DNA of 64,000 bases from Favolaschia claudopus (lineage: Eukaryota > Basidiomycota > Agaricomycetes > Agaricales > Mycenaceae), in contig JAWWNJ010000141.1 in the NCBI GenBank assembly GCA_037176885.1, positions 496,001 through 560,000 of the forward strand, given 5' to 3'. Made by a program: the position numbers and the translations under genes. Positions 42,100 to 53,180 of the stretch are shown one piece after another; position 1 is the stretch's first letter, and the number at the start of each line of letters is the position of its first letter. Below the pieces are notes generated by a model that saw only the letters and a list, made by a program, of their open reading frames with translations, made no database searches and had not been told where the DNA came from.

Positions 42100-44202
42100 A
42101 TGTACCACCCTTCATATTCTCATGCTGGCACCACTTCTCTTGGCAACCCTTGGTCCCATCAACGCGGTTACGCACCGCTGCAGCCTGATCCTCAATTCGT
42201 CACCCCGCCGCAGGCTACGTACGTCGTCCCGCCGACTGCGCCGTCTGCTCCTCCGCGCCAGCATGCGCCCGTGCGCGGGGTCTCGCAGAATCTTCCGCTA
42301 CCGCCGGTGACGTTACACGCCCCGCGGTACCATCCCGCACCGTTATATCCCCAGTTTGGCGCACCACCACCGGTCCCTCTTGGTCACCCACCAGCACCGG
42401 CGCGGATGGCGTCGCGCCCACTGCCACACACTCCCGCTCCCGCGATACCTTCCTTGTCCGACCTCTACAGTTCTGCGTCCGGTCACATCGCTGATTTAGG
42501 ACCCGTACCAAAACCCTTTTCGTTATTATCAAGTGGCTGGACCGACGCGGACAAGCTCGCGCTGGAGCGTTACAACTGGATTCCGTGGTCGCAGAAGGTG
42601 AAGAATCAGCTCGGCATGGCTTCTGGCGCGTGGCGTTTCCTCGAACGCGACAATCCCTGCCCCTCGTTTCAGGTTTACCCGGCTCACTATCGTGCTTGGA
42701 TCGACGCGGACATGGTCGTGCGCTGCTTCCTGTCTGAGGTATGCGCAGTCACTGAGCGGCCGTACTTCGAGCAATGCACGTCTGCGGCGGAGGTTTGGGA
42801 GACCTTGCTCATGCGGCATACATGCCGCGGGCCGATGGGGCAGATCGAGGCGCTGCGTAGTTTCCTCAGCGTGGAGCTCTCCTTTGACCCAAAGTCGTGG
42901 GCAACTCCGCTGACCGCTCTCCGCGATCTGAACAGCGCCATTTGGGCCTCTGGTACTCCCGACCCCGATAGCTTCCACCTCACCGGTCTCCTCATCGCTC
43001 TTTCCCGCCACAACGGCGATTTCGTTCGTGGGCTCGTCGCGCAGCCCGACCTGACGCTCGCCTCTGCGCTTCGCAGCGTAACGGCCCTGATGGTTCAGCC
43101 GGCCCCGACGGGTACCGGGGGTTTTGCGTTTGCCGCTAGCTCCGCCGGTGCGAATTCACGTCAGCCTCCCAAGAAGTTCGCGGGGAAGAGAGAGATTTGC
43201 TCGACGCCGAACTGTGGGACGCCGGGCACGCATACCTGGCCTTACTGCACCGCGCCAGGGGGTGGTATGGCCGGGAGACCCGTCTCGGAGGCGCAGACAA
43301 AGGCGCGTGAGGATCGACATGCACAGCGGGCTGCTAACGGGGGAAGCCACATCAAGCGAAACGCTGCAGGGGCGGCGTACACTACGCTCGGCGGGGTTGA
43401 CTATCTTCTCACACCCTCCATCGCTCCTCCAGTCGCTCCCGCTGCCCCCGCAGCCGCTGCGCACATAGCTCAGCTGACCACAGATCCGCTTCCGCCAGCA
43501 GACGTTCAGGGACCGGAACTGTGGTTAGCAAGCGTCGACCCTCTCTTGCCCGTCAATTGGCTCGAGTGGACGGCCAATGCGGCGACTGTTGTCGACCCCG
43601 AATTCTTGGTTTTTGCCGACTCGGGAGCGAATGTACACGTTTCGCCGTGCCGGGAGGATTTCATAAGCATGCAGGAGATCCAGCCGCGACCGATTAACGG
43701 ATTCCAGGGCAGCGCCATTTTCGCTACGGGCATCGGCACCATCGCAACAGACAAATTCACTCTCGACAATGTTCTCTTCGTCCCCAAAGCTTCTGTCCGT
43801 CTTCTCTCCGTCCTCCGCCTCTGTCAATCATCGCGTTACACCTTCACCTTCGACGACTCGTTCTGCAGCATTCTCGATTCCGACGGCACCATCGTCTGTG
43901 CCGGATCTATCCATCCTACTCGTCACCTGTATCAACTTCACTGCCGACCTGCAAACCTCTCTGCGAACACCGCGTCCCCCGATATGCGCGATCTACGTGT
44001 CTGGCATCGCCGCCTCGGCCACGCAAACGAGCAGGCTGTCGCCGATCTCTACCAGAACGGTGCGGCTGACGGTATGGTCCTTGACCCTTCCACCGCTGTA
44101 CCCATTTGTGACGACTGTATTCCTGGAAACAGGCTCGCGCGATCATCCCCAAGACACGCGGGGACCGAAGTCGACACGGCGGCTGGAGAAGGTGTACGTT
44201 GA
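42100..44202 (+). pseudogene. copia gag, protease and integrase zinc region
   Basis: The first ATG in good context is at 42100 (MYHPSYSHAG). A proline-rich leader is followed by a gag-like region (DADKLALERYNWIPWSQKVK, AEVWETLLMRHTC). A cysteine-histidine knuckle (CSTPNCGTPGTHTWPYC) is near residue 367. The aspartic protease motif is FADSGANVHVS near residue 506. The HHCC start of integrase is WHRRLGHAN near 634 and CDDCIPGN. The frame ends at a TGA at 44200 although the integrase core continues in the next frame, so a frameshift lies about 44125-44165. Confidence 0.88.
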
Positions 44203-46896
44203 CCTTAGCGGGATGATATCGGTGCAGTCGAGGAGCGGGAACAGCTACACGTTGGATATTGTGGATGACTGTAGTGACCGTGGTTGGAGTATCCCTATCG
44301 CAAACAAATCAGACGCCTTTTCTTTCCTCACCGCGTGGGAGTTTGCGATGGAAACGAAGACCGGTCTGCGCGTGGGCACATACAAGATCGACGGCGGCGA
44401 ATTGTTTTCGAAAGCGTTCCAGGACCACTGCCGGCGCCGCGGCATCAGCATCGATTGCACCGCGCCGCACACCTCGAAACAGAACGGGAAGGTTGAACGT
44501 TTCCACCGCACCATCCACGGCCTCGCGCGGACGATGCGGATCGCTTGTGGCGCGCCACCGAACTTATGGGATGAGTTTTGTGTGACTGCGGCCTATTTAC
44601 ACGCCAGAACTCCTTGCACGGGTCAGCATCGACGCACCCCGTACGAGGTTTTTGAACTTTGTAAGCCAAATCTAGCCCACCTCCGCGAGATTGGATGTCG
44701 CGCTTTTGTATTGATCGAAGCGCACAACCCGAAGGTCTACGCCAGGTCGCTGGAATGCACTCTCATTGGCTATACCCCGCAATCGAAGGCTTACCGCTGC
44801 TGGGAGAAGAGCACCGGTAAGGTCTACAATTCGATTAATGTCCGCTTCATCGAGACGGGCGATATGGTGAAGGTGAGGTGGGACGAGGAGAAACTCGCTG
44901 ATGCTGCAGCGCGTGTTCACTCGTTGCCCCGCCCCCCGTCGTCCCCGATGATCAATCCTCTCCAGATCCCGCGCTACGCACTTCGATCTTACCCGACCCA
45001 CCGACATCCACAGCTCCACTCCCGACAGTCCGTACGACCCCTTCAAACGACACTACGCCGCTCGACGTCCCGTTGCGGCGATCTACACGGGAACGACGCC
45101 CGCCCGTTCGTTTGGTCAACAATGTTGCTGGAGATGGCGGAGTCGCGCTGGAGGCAGATGACGGGGAGGTGGAGTTGTTGCAGCGTTGGGTGGATGTGGA
45201 GGAGGAGACACCTGAGGATGACGACGGTGAGGAGGTAGCGATGCTGGCGGAACTGAATGCGTACCTGACAGAAAACCCCATCGACGTGGAGTATCCGGAC
45301 GACCCCAGCACGTACGCGGAGGCGATGGCAGCTCCCGACGCCGATAAGTGGGTTGAGGGCACGCATGAGGAGCTGGGATCGCTCCGCTCCATGGGTGTTT
45401 ATCGACTCGTCCCTCCCTCCGCGGTACCGTTGGACAAAACAATCCTGGATCTCAAGCCGGTATACGTGCGGAAACACGACGCGTTCGGGAACGTGGTACG
45501 TCACAAAGTCCGCTATTGCGCGAAGGGCTTTCGGCAGGTATACGGTCGGGACTTCACGCACACGACATCTCCGACGGCTCGCCTCGAGTCCTTTCGCGCG
45601 ATCCTCCACGTCGCCGCATCGAGGGGTTGGGATATACAGCAGGTCGACGTCAAGACCGCGTTCCTCAACGCTGAATTGCCGCCCGGGGAATATCAGTACG
45701 CTCGGCAGCCAAAGCACTTCGAGGAGAAGGGGAAGGAGAACTGGTTCTGGGAGTTGGTGAAGGCGATTTACGGTCTGCATCAGGCGGGGCGTGCGTGGAA
45801 TAAGACGCTGCACGAGGCGTTGCTGGAGTGGGGCTTCAGACGGCTTATCTGTGAGTGGTGTGTTTACGTCCGGCGATTACCAGACGGTTCTACGAACCTC
45901 ATCGCCGTTCACGTTGACGACATGATCAGCGCCGCCTCCACCGCCGCCGCGAACGAGCTTTTCAAATCACAACTACGCTCCAAATGGCAGATATCTGACC
46001 TTGGCGAGGTTAGTTACTGTCTTGGAATCGGCATCGTGCGCGACCCCGAGCGCCGGAGAATTCGCCTCTCGCAGACCGCCCTCATCGACCGCATCATCTC
46101 GACGTTCCACCAGACCGACGCTCACCCTGTGTCTACTCCCATGGAGCACAAGCTACGCCTCTGCCGCCCCAGCGACGACCCTCTTACGCGTGAAGACGTT
46201 GAACGCCTGGCGGCCACCCCGTATCGCTCGCTTGTAGGCTCGCTCATGTACGTCGCCATCGGTACCCGCCCTGACATCGCGTTCGCTGTTGGTTACCTCG
46301 CCGCTTTCCTCAACTGCTATCGGGCGGAACACTGGCAAGCTGCAATTCGCGTGGTTCGCTACCTGAAGGGGACTCGTAACATGGCGTTGATGCTTGGAGG
46401 CACGGAGCCCATCTTGCTTGGCGGACTCACGGACGCGGATTTCGCAAACGACCTGGACCGTCGAAAGTCGATCATGGGCTACTGCTTCTCCTTGGGTTCC
46501 GGCGTTATCTCTTGGGCCTCGCGGAAGCAGAAAGTCGTGACGGATTCTACTGCAGCGGCTGAATACATCGGTGCATCTGAGGCTGCTAAAGAGGCTGTCT
46601 GGCTACGAACTCTCATACGCGGAATCACTGTCCCTGTCGACGCCCCCACTCCCATCCGATGCGACAACAACGCTGCGATTGTGCTTGCGAACGACCAATC
46701 TTTCCATGACCGCGCGAAACACATCGACACCCGGTACCACGTCATTCGGGACTGTGTCGAGAAAGGGAAGATTTTTCTCCCCCGCGTGTCCTCGTTCGAC
46801 AACACCTCCGACGTTCTCACAAAAGCCCTACCCGCCGTCGACTTCATTCGCCATCGCTCTGGTCTGGGTCTGGTCGCAGGGGGTGCTTCCGCTTGA
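44140..46896 (+). pseudogene. copia integrase core, reverse transcriptase, RNase H
   Basis: The integrase core lies in frame 2 of the window: LEKVYVDLSGM, VDDCSDRGW, then YKIDGGELF (second D) and SKQNGKVERFHRTI (E). A second frame change occurs at a C-rich tract (44927-44938), after which frame 1 carries PLRRSTRERRPPVRL and the reverse transcriptase: VDVKTAFLNAELP (motif A D), AIYGLHQAGRAW and AVHVDDMISAAS (catalytic DD). RNase H follows: TDADFANDLDRRKS, STAAAEYIGASEA and DNNAAI. The stop is at 46894. Because copia pol is normally one frame with gag, both shifts are disabling unless they are sequencing errors. Confidence 0.9.
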
Positions 46897-46950
46897 GGGG
46901 GTGGTTCTGGCGTGAGGGGGTGATGTACCGCAGTCTTTGGTGAGGGGGTG

Positions 46951-47230
46951 TGTTGGACGACGTGTCGTAGGACACCAAAGGACTTTGTAGATACTGAAGT
47001 CGCGTCACGCCACGTGTATTGATATACCGTGACGGGACGTGACAAGCCCTCACTCGCGTCTTGCTCAAAGCGTCCGTGTGAGGGTAAGCGATATATTCTA
47101 TACAGCGATACTTCATCTGACTCTAGTGTAGTTACTTTTACTCACTTAGGGTACAGGTGAATAAACTCGCGTCTTGCTCAAAGCGTCCGTGTGAGGTTAC
47201 TTTTACTCACTTAGAGTACAGGATCCAACA
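46951..47230 (+). repeat. copia 3' LTR, longer than its partner
   Basis: 280 bp. Relative to the 5' LTR it has an extra 10 bp (TCAAAGCGTC) and a 65-bp near-terminal partial duplication (CTCGCGTCTTGCTCAAAGCG repeated). Confidence 0.92.
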
Positions 47231-47235
47231 GTCTC

Positions 47236-47763
47236 TCACTGATTGTCCAACTGGATTCATCAGAGGAGAAGGGACTCAAAATAAGGATTGGGACTGAGAT
47301 CTTGGATACAAGGACACGAGGAACCAACCGCAGGTTGGTGACGAGTGTCCATGGAACCTGGAATGCAAGCTTTTGTTTCAGCCGTGGTAGAAACTGGTCC
47401 TTCAGCTATGTAATGGATCCTTAATTTGCTTGAGCTCTGAATCTGGGCAATGTGTACTTCAATTATATATTTATTCCTTCGTAGCGGAGCACGAGTTCCT
47501 GCTAGTGGTATAAAAGTCATAGAAGACATGACATATATCATATAGAGGACGCTTAATAAGTCACTCAAAGTTGAGAATTCCTCCCTAAATTTGAAAAGGT
47601 CACTTTTGGTCATGCCGAGTATAAAGGGAATATGTTGACTGCATGCCAGTAAGTCTAGTCAAGCCTCGAGCATACTGTAGTAACTGTAACATTTTAACCG
47701 ATTTTTTAAGTCACAGGTCACAGCCGGTTTCATTTGATGCGTGCAAAAATCGCCTTATAGTAA
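47236..47763. other. no gene seen
   Basis: Short minus ORF (47260-47613) without a domain. Sequence between the copia target site and the palindrome. Confidence 0.35.
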
Positions 47764-48219
47764 GTATGCACTCCTTGCCGGAAAAGAAGTTCGAGTATCA
47801 CGCGTGGGAATGAAAGGTTTTCAGCTCATTGTGTGGCTGTGCCCATTGACTAAAACGGTCGACATCTGAATTGCTTTCCTCAGTCCGACTGCAGCAAGAG
47901 AAGAAAAATCTGAGAGGCAAAGTTGCGGTTTAGAGATCAATTAAGCAGTCTGAGGACAATTTGGAGATGAATCTTTTATTCCCGTTGCAGAGCAACTCAG
48001 CAAGCCGCACAAACGAAGCGTGACCCACGGCTAACGCGTGACAACTAAAACTATACTGAACCTGGGCGCTATTGAATTAGGGAATATTAATGTGACTGGA
48101 TCAAGGCTGGATTCAAGTGGCTACAAGGGATGGGTTCAACATAAAGGCGGAGATTTCGACAACAACCTTTATCGTCATACCCTTACAGCGGTACAAAAAG
48201 GGTAGGTAAGGCTGCATAC

Positions 48220-48593
48220 AGTTGCGGCAAGATCAAATTACTTACCAAATAAGGAAATTCTCATCAGAACTGCCCGACCGCACAGAAAACCATGCATACG
48301 TAGGCTGGAATGGCACAAAAGGCCTGGACTCATTTGATTGAATACATCTAGGCACAAAAAATGACCAAATTCATCATACTTCCAACTGATTTTGGCCGCA
48401 CTTTGATACACAAACTTGGCGGCTATCCAGCCAACATCAATGCAAAGACACAAATTTTTCTACACCAGGCGTACAAGATGGAGCCTCTAGGTATTTCTGT
48501 CCGCTTACCGAAACAACCATTCATCTGGGTGCAAAAGGAGGGGATTGATGAGAATTTCCATATTTGGTAAGTAATTTGATTTTGCCGCAACTG
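48220..48593. mobile_element. MITE, family A (left palindrome arm)
   Basis: The ends CAGTTGCGGCAAGATCAAAT and its near inverse are TA-flanked. It is 374 bp and non-coding. Confidence 0.88.
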
Positions 48594-49091
48594 TAGGCCT
48601 GCGTTGATTAAAAGACAACTTCATTGGCAAACTAAGGCAGAAGCGGAAATGGGAAATTCTGTAAGGGGAGAAGGGTCCAGGAGCCAAGTCGATAACAAAC
48701 CTGGGGATCAGAGATCCCCAGCGGACTACTTATATACAAGAGGTGACGTAAGATATGACATAAGTGAGCACAGCATGATGTCTTGGAGACAGAGAACTTC
48801 TGCCCAAGTCAGAAGACGTCATAGCTGTGGAGTGCCCTGAGGATATTGAGGAAAAGACAACATATACTTATGAGAGGAGGAGCGAGTGGAGTAGAACAGA
48901 ATACAAGAGTATGTCTACGCCGTCGGTTTTTTTATTTTTATCTTTAGCACTAATCAGTAATGACAGGTAAGACAGTCCTGGCAGTACACCGCACATCGAA
49001 TATCACAGCGTTGAATCTGGCTCTAGTGTAAAATGAGATCCTCCATATTCTGGGTAAGGGATGGTACCATAAGAATCATATCTGAACGGCC

Positions 49092-49715
49092 CTACCGCGA
49101 AGAGGTAGGAAGATCGAAAGTTTGGGATGCGTCGTAACTGTCAAGCGGTTCATTTGAAACCATTTGCTCTGCTTGGCTGGGGCTTGGGTGATTGGAACGA
49201 ATACGTCTCTTTCGCTTCCGCTTGTCACCCTCGCCTTGGGTGATGTCAAGTGTCCACAGAACGCCCTTTCTAGACATGCTTTGCTCGACTTTGACGAACA
49301 TCGCTTTCAGAGATAAAAAGTGGCGTATTGAGCGCCTTTTCAGCCAACGACAGTCAGTAAAATCAATCAAGCCCAGAATTTCACTTACTGTCCATGGCTC
49401 TCCTGGATTCTGGCGGAAAAACAGGAATCGGTCCTGCAAAGCGTTGATGATGCCCTGCAACGTCAACATCCCTCTTGTACTCCCATAGATTGCGAGTTTG
49501 GCGAGTAGAATAAGGGACTGGGAAGGTTTAACCCCTGGGTCGGGAAGGCACCATAAGTTGACGACGAAGCCGGATGGAAGAGGAGGAGTCCACGCTTGTC
49601 GGAGGTAGTGACCAGCGTCGACATAGTTCGTAGACGACGACTGATACACTGTGCTCATTGGATTCCACGTAAACCGTGGCAGCGGGGTGAAATCCTTGTC
49701 TGGGAGGATGGTCAT
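49092..49715 (-). CDS. forkhead-domain protein, left copy
   Basis: 207 codons, identical to the right-arm copy. The domain runs from about residue 62 to 162: KPSQSLILLAKLAIYGSTRG (helix 1), MLTLQGIINALQDRFLFF, RQNPGEPW, then the recognition helix SIRHFLSLKAMF, FVKV and GVLWTLD. KRKRKRR follows as a likely nuclear localisation signal. About 20 extra residues (TVSEILGLIDFTDC to KRR) sit between W and SIRH. They correspond to a GTAAGT...AAAAG intron-like stretch of 53 nt whose removal would break the frame. The protein is therefore either translated unspliced with an insert, or decayed by one base. Its promoter faces that of its twin across the palindrome centre. Confidence 0.6.
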   Translation of the reverse strand: MTILPDKDFTPLPRFTWNPMSTVYQSSSTNYVDAGHYLRQAWTPPLPSGFVVNLWCLPDPGVKPSQSLILLAKLAIYGSTRGMLTLQGIINALQDRFLFFRQNPGEPWTVSEILGLIDFTDCRWLKRRSIRHFLSLKAMFVKVEQSMSRKGVLWTLDITQGEGDKRKRKRRIRSNHPSPSQAEQMVSNEPLDSYDASQTFDLPTSSR

Positions 49716-50167
49716 TGTCCTTCCCGCGATCCTATCCTATACATGAAAACACAAGGTGACGTTAGTAACGTGACTTTGACAGAAAGTAACGTGCTTTTTG
49801 ACAGAAAATCACGGGGTCCCCGGCCCCGCGCGCCGGCGAGTGCAGCGAGCGGCAGTGCGGCGCCGCGGGCACGGAATCCAGCAAAAAAAATTCGCAAAAA
49901 AATTAAACCGGGGTTTGGGGCGGAGCCCCGACAAGCTGTGCACCAGCCGTAGGGAGGGACGCGAGCGAACCCCGGTTTAATTTTTTTGCGAATTTTTTTT
50001 GCTGGATTCCGTGCCCGCGGCGCCGCACTGCCGCTCGCTGCACTCGCCGGCGCGCGGGGCCGGGGACCCCGTGATTTTCTGTCAAAAAGCACGTTACTTT
50101 CTGTCAAAGTCACGTTACTAACGTCACCTTGTGTTTTCATGTATAGGATAGGATCGCGGGAAGGACA

Positions 50168-50791
50168 ATGACCATCCTCCCAGACAAGGATTTCACCCCG
50201 CTGCCACGGTTTACGTGGAATCCAATGAGCACAGTGTATCAGTCGTCGTCTACGAACTATGTCGACGCTGGTCACTACCTCCGACAAGCGTGGACTCCTC
50301 CTCTTCCATCCGGCTTCGTCGTCAACTTATGGTGCCTTCCCGACCCAGGGGTTAAACCTTCCCAGTCCCTTATTCTACTCGCCAAACTCGCAATCTATGG
50401 GAGTACAAGAGGGATGTTGACGTTGCAGGGCATCATCAACGCTTTGCAGGACCGATTCCTGTTTTTCCGCCAGAATCCAGGAGAGCCATGGACAGTAAGT
50501 GAAATTCTGGGCTTGATTGATTTTACTGACTGTCGTTGGCTGAAAAGGCGCTCAATACGCCACTTTTTATCTCTGAAAGCGATGTTCGTCAAAGTCGAGC
50601 AAAGCATGTCTAGAAAGGGCGTTCTGTGGACACTTGACATCACCCAAGGCGAGGGTGACAAGCGGAAGCGAAAGAGACGTATTCGTTCCAATCACCCAAG
50701 CCCCAGCCAAGCAGAGCAAATGGTTTCAAATGAACCGCTTGACAGTTACGACGCATCCCAAACTTTCGATCTTCCTACCTCTTCGCGGTAG
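50168..50791 (+). CDS. forkhead-domain protein, right copy
   Basis: Mirror image of the gene at 49092-49715. The ATG at 50168 lies about 200 bp from the palindrome centre, and the two starts are 453 bp apart, divergent. The upstream sequence contains GTAACGTGACTTTGACAG-type repeats (TTTGACAGAAAGTAACGTG) and a GC-rich CGCGCGCCGGCGAG tract, shared by both. Forkhead proteins bind DNA as transcription factors; this one has a diverged helix-3 (SIRHFLSL for SIRHNLSL), which could alter binding. The intron-like 50495-50547 is the same as in the twin, so the change predates the duplication or was copied by conversion. Confidence 0.6.
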   Translation: MTILPDKDFTPLPRFTWNPMSTVYQSSSTNYVDAGHYLRQAWTPPLPSGFVVNLWCLPDPGVKPSQSLILLAKLAIYGSTRGMLTLQGIINALQDRFLFFRQNPGEPWTVSEILGLIDFTDCRWLKRRSIRHFLSLKAMFVKVEQSMSRKGVLWTLDITQGEGDKRKRKRRIRSNHPSPSQAEQMVSNEPLDSYDASQTFDLPTSSR

Positions 50792-51289
50792 GGCCGTTCA
50801 GATATGATTCTTATGGTACCATCCCTTACCCAGAATATGGAGGATCTCATTTTACACTAGAGCCAGATTCAACGCTGTGATATTCGATGTGCGGTGTACT
50901 GCCAGGACTGTCTTACCTGTCATTACTGATTAGTGCTAAAGATAAAAATAAAAAAACCGACGGCGTAGACATACTCTTGTATTCTGTTCTACTCCACTCG
51001 CTCCTCCTCTCATAAGTATATGTTGTCTTTTCCTCAATATCCTCAGGGCACTCCACAGCTATGACGTCTTCTGACTTGGGCAGAAGTTCTCTGTCTCCAA
51101 GACATCATGCTGTGCTCACTTATGTCATATCTTACGTCACCTCTTGTATATAAGTAGTCCGCTGGGGATCTCTGATCCCCAGGTTTGTTATCGACTTGGC
51201 TCCTGGACCCTTCTCCCCTTACAGAATTTCCCATTTCCGCTTCTGCCTTAGTTTGCCAATGAAGTTGTCTTTTAATCAACGCAGGCCTA

Positions 51290-51663
51290 CAGTTGCGGCA
51301 AAATCAAATTACTTACCAAATATGGAAATTCTCATCAATCCCCTCCTTTTGCACCCAGATGAATGGTTGTTTCGGTAAGCGGACAGAAATACTTAGAGGC
51401 TCCATCTTGTACGCCTGGTGTAGAAAAATTTGTGTCTTTGCATTGATGTTGGCTGGATAGCCGCCAAGTTTGTGTATCAAAGTGCGGCCAAAATCAGTTG
51501 GAAGTATGATGAATTTGGTCATTTTTTGTGCCTAGATGTATTCAATCAAATGAGTCCAGGCCTTTTGTGCCATTCCAGCCTACGTATGCATGGTTTTCTG
51601 TGCGGTCGGGCAGTTCTGATGAGAATTTCCTTATTTGGTAAGTAATTTGATCTTGCCGCAACT
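51290..51663. mobile_element. MITE, family A (right palindrome arm)
   Basis: Mirror copy of the MITE at 48220-48593, at exactly the paired position, so it was present before the arm was duplicated. Confidence 0.88.
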
Positions 51664-52125
51664 GTATGCAGCCTTACCTACCCTTTTTGTACCGCTGTAA
51701 GGGTATGGCGATAAAGGTTGTTGTCGAAATCTCCGCCTTTATGTTGAACCCATCCCTTGTAGCCACTTGAATCCAGCCTTGATCCAGTCACATTAATATT
51801 CCCTAATTCAATAGCGCCCAGGTTCAGTATAGTTTTAGTTGTCACGCGTTAGCCGTGGGTCACGCTTCGTTTGTGCGGCTTGCTGAGTTGCTCTGCAACG
51901 GGAATAAAAGATTCATCTCCAAATTGTCCTCAGACTGCTTAATTGATCTCTAAACCGCAACTTTGCCTCTCAGATTTTTCTTCTCTTGCTGCAGTCGGAC
52001 TGAGGAAAGCAATTCAGATGTCGACCGTTTTAGTCAATGGGCACAGCCACACAATGAGCTGAAAACCTTTCATTCCCACGCGTGATACTCGAACTTCTTT
52101 TCCGCCGGCGGCAAGGAGTGCATAC

Positions 52126-52652
52126 AGTACAGACATAGTTTTGGAACTTTTGTTACATCTTTTTTGGCCGAAAATTCAGAGTTGTGTTGGTTTTGATAAT
52201 TTGTGCTGTGATTGTATGTCAATGTGACGTCGTATATTACATACCCCGAAGTATCGTCTAAACCAGTCGTAGTAAACGGGTGAGTGGGTTTGAGCTCCGT
52301 TCAGCCCCAATTCCAATCACAATTAGGTAAGTTGTCGATTTTGGAGGCCAGTCGATAGAAGATGAAGACCCCGCTGTATTTCGGCAAGTCGTGGGGATTT
52401 TCAAGCAAAGAGATAGACCTATAGATGGGGACGTTAAAACAAAGTAAGGGTTGGTATTACCGTTCTTAATTGAATCCAGAAGATTTTAACAGGAGGGTGA
52501 GTGTGGCAGTAAGTTCGAGTTCCAAGAGGTAATTCTTGCTAACTCACTTGGTTCAGTCAGTAGGTTGGCACCAGAAGGTATTCAGAAAGTCGGGGATAAT
52601 TGGTACGATGCTATTGAAGTACATTTGTGAATAAATACGAGGAGAGGTACCA
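52126..52652. other. no gene; diverged direct repeat
   Basis: A segment ending GAAAATTCAGAGTTGTGTTG, then TTTTGATAATTTGTGCTGTG, at about 52170-52220 recurs at about 52855-52905 inside the family J element, suggesting an older duplication around it. Confidence 0.5.
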
Positions 52653-53180
52653 TGTCGGAAAAATTGAAAAAGCCTGGTAAGGCCTTGGAGCACCTAACGG
52701 CCTTATAAGGCCTAATAAGGTTCGAGGGGTGACCTTATAAGGCGTGATAAGGTCTGGTTAGGTCTTCCCAGGCTAACTTCCCGGAGGTTACAAAACTGAG
52801 TTGGGGTTGTTAGAGACATGGTAGGTGTGGTTTTATTGCATCTTTTTCGGCGGAAAATTCAGAGTTGTATTGCTTTTGATAATTTGTGCTGTGATTGTAT
52901 GCCAAGATGGCTGATTTGAATTTCAAAAAGTATGTAGGGGAGCATATACTCATGTGTAGTAAATCACCAGTCAATGTACGAGCAATATCTTGAGTTGTTG
53001 TGTTATGGGGAAATTGTTACAAGCCTCATTAGGTCCTATAAGGTCCATTATGTGTTATAAGGCCCTATATGTAGTATTTGGTACGTATTTAAACCTTGTA
53101 ACCCTCCTTTTCCCCAACGGCCTTATTAGACCTTACAAGGCCTGCCCAGGCCCAACAACCCTTTTTTGATTTTTCCGACA
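52653..53180. mobile_element. family J element with TTATAAGG palindrome arrays
   Basis: The ends TGTCGGAAAAATTGAAAAAG and its inverse (CTTTTTTGATTTTTCCGACA) bound 528 bp. Next to each end lie arrays of CCTTATAAGG-like words (GGCCTTATAAGGCC, GACCTTATAAGG, TCCTATAAGG). No TA or longer duplication is clear. Remnants at 9040-9475 and 62150-62257 share the end but have GATCAAG- or CTGATCAGG-type words instead. Confidence 0.65.

Larger units (their letters stand above)
41716..47230 (+). mobile_element. Ty1/copia LTR retrotransposon
   Basis: It has a 5' LTR (41716-41920), a primer-binding site, gag-PR-IN-RT-RH coding order, a purine-rich tract TGAGGGGGTG (46941-46950) and a 3' LTR (46951-47230). 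A perfect 5-bp target duplication GTCTC flanks it (41711-41715, 47231-47235). Integrase before reverse transcriptase defines the copia order. It is 5515 bp. Two frame changes and unequal LTRs show it is no longer intact. Confidence 0.95.
47764..52125. repeat. 4.36-kb near-perfect palindrome
   Basis: The left arm is 47764-49913 and the right arm 49970-52125, around a 56-bp spacer (49914-49969). Positions x and 99883-x pair. Differences I noticed are one 6-bp indel near the outer ends (CCGGCG, right arm only), one G/A difference changing LGISV to LSISV in a small ORF, and one T/C near 48175. Each arm holds one forkhead gene, one family A MITE and identical flanks. Outside the arms the sequences are unrelated. 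No clear target duplication is seen. Confidence 0.93.

Noticed and set aside
42215..43464. Several minus-strand ORFs over 90 codons inside the copia element
   Set aside because: They are antisense shadows of the GC-rich gag-protease frame.
44125..44165. Programmed frameshift in copia pol
   Set aside because: A second, opposite frame change further on and the unequal LTRs make simple decay more likely.
49596..50287. Overlapping ORFs across the palindrome centre (118 to 191 codons)
   Set aside because: They read the shared promoter and spacer on both strands and mirror each other by symmetry; no domain.
47764..52125. Palindrome as a classical TIR transposon
   Set aside because: The outer ends show no convincing target duplication and the arms carry a host-type transcription-factor gene, so I kept it as a repeat only.
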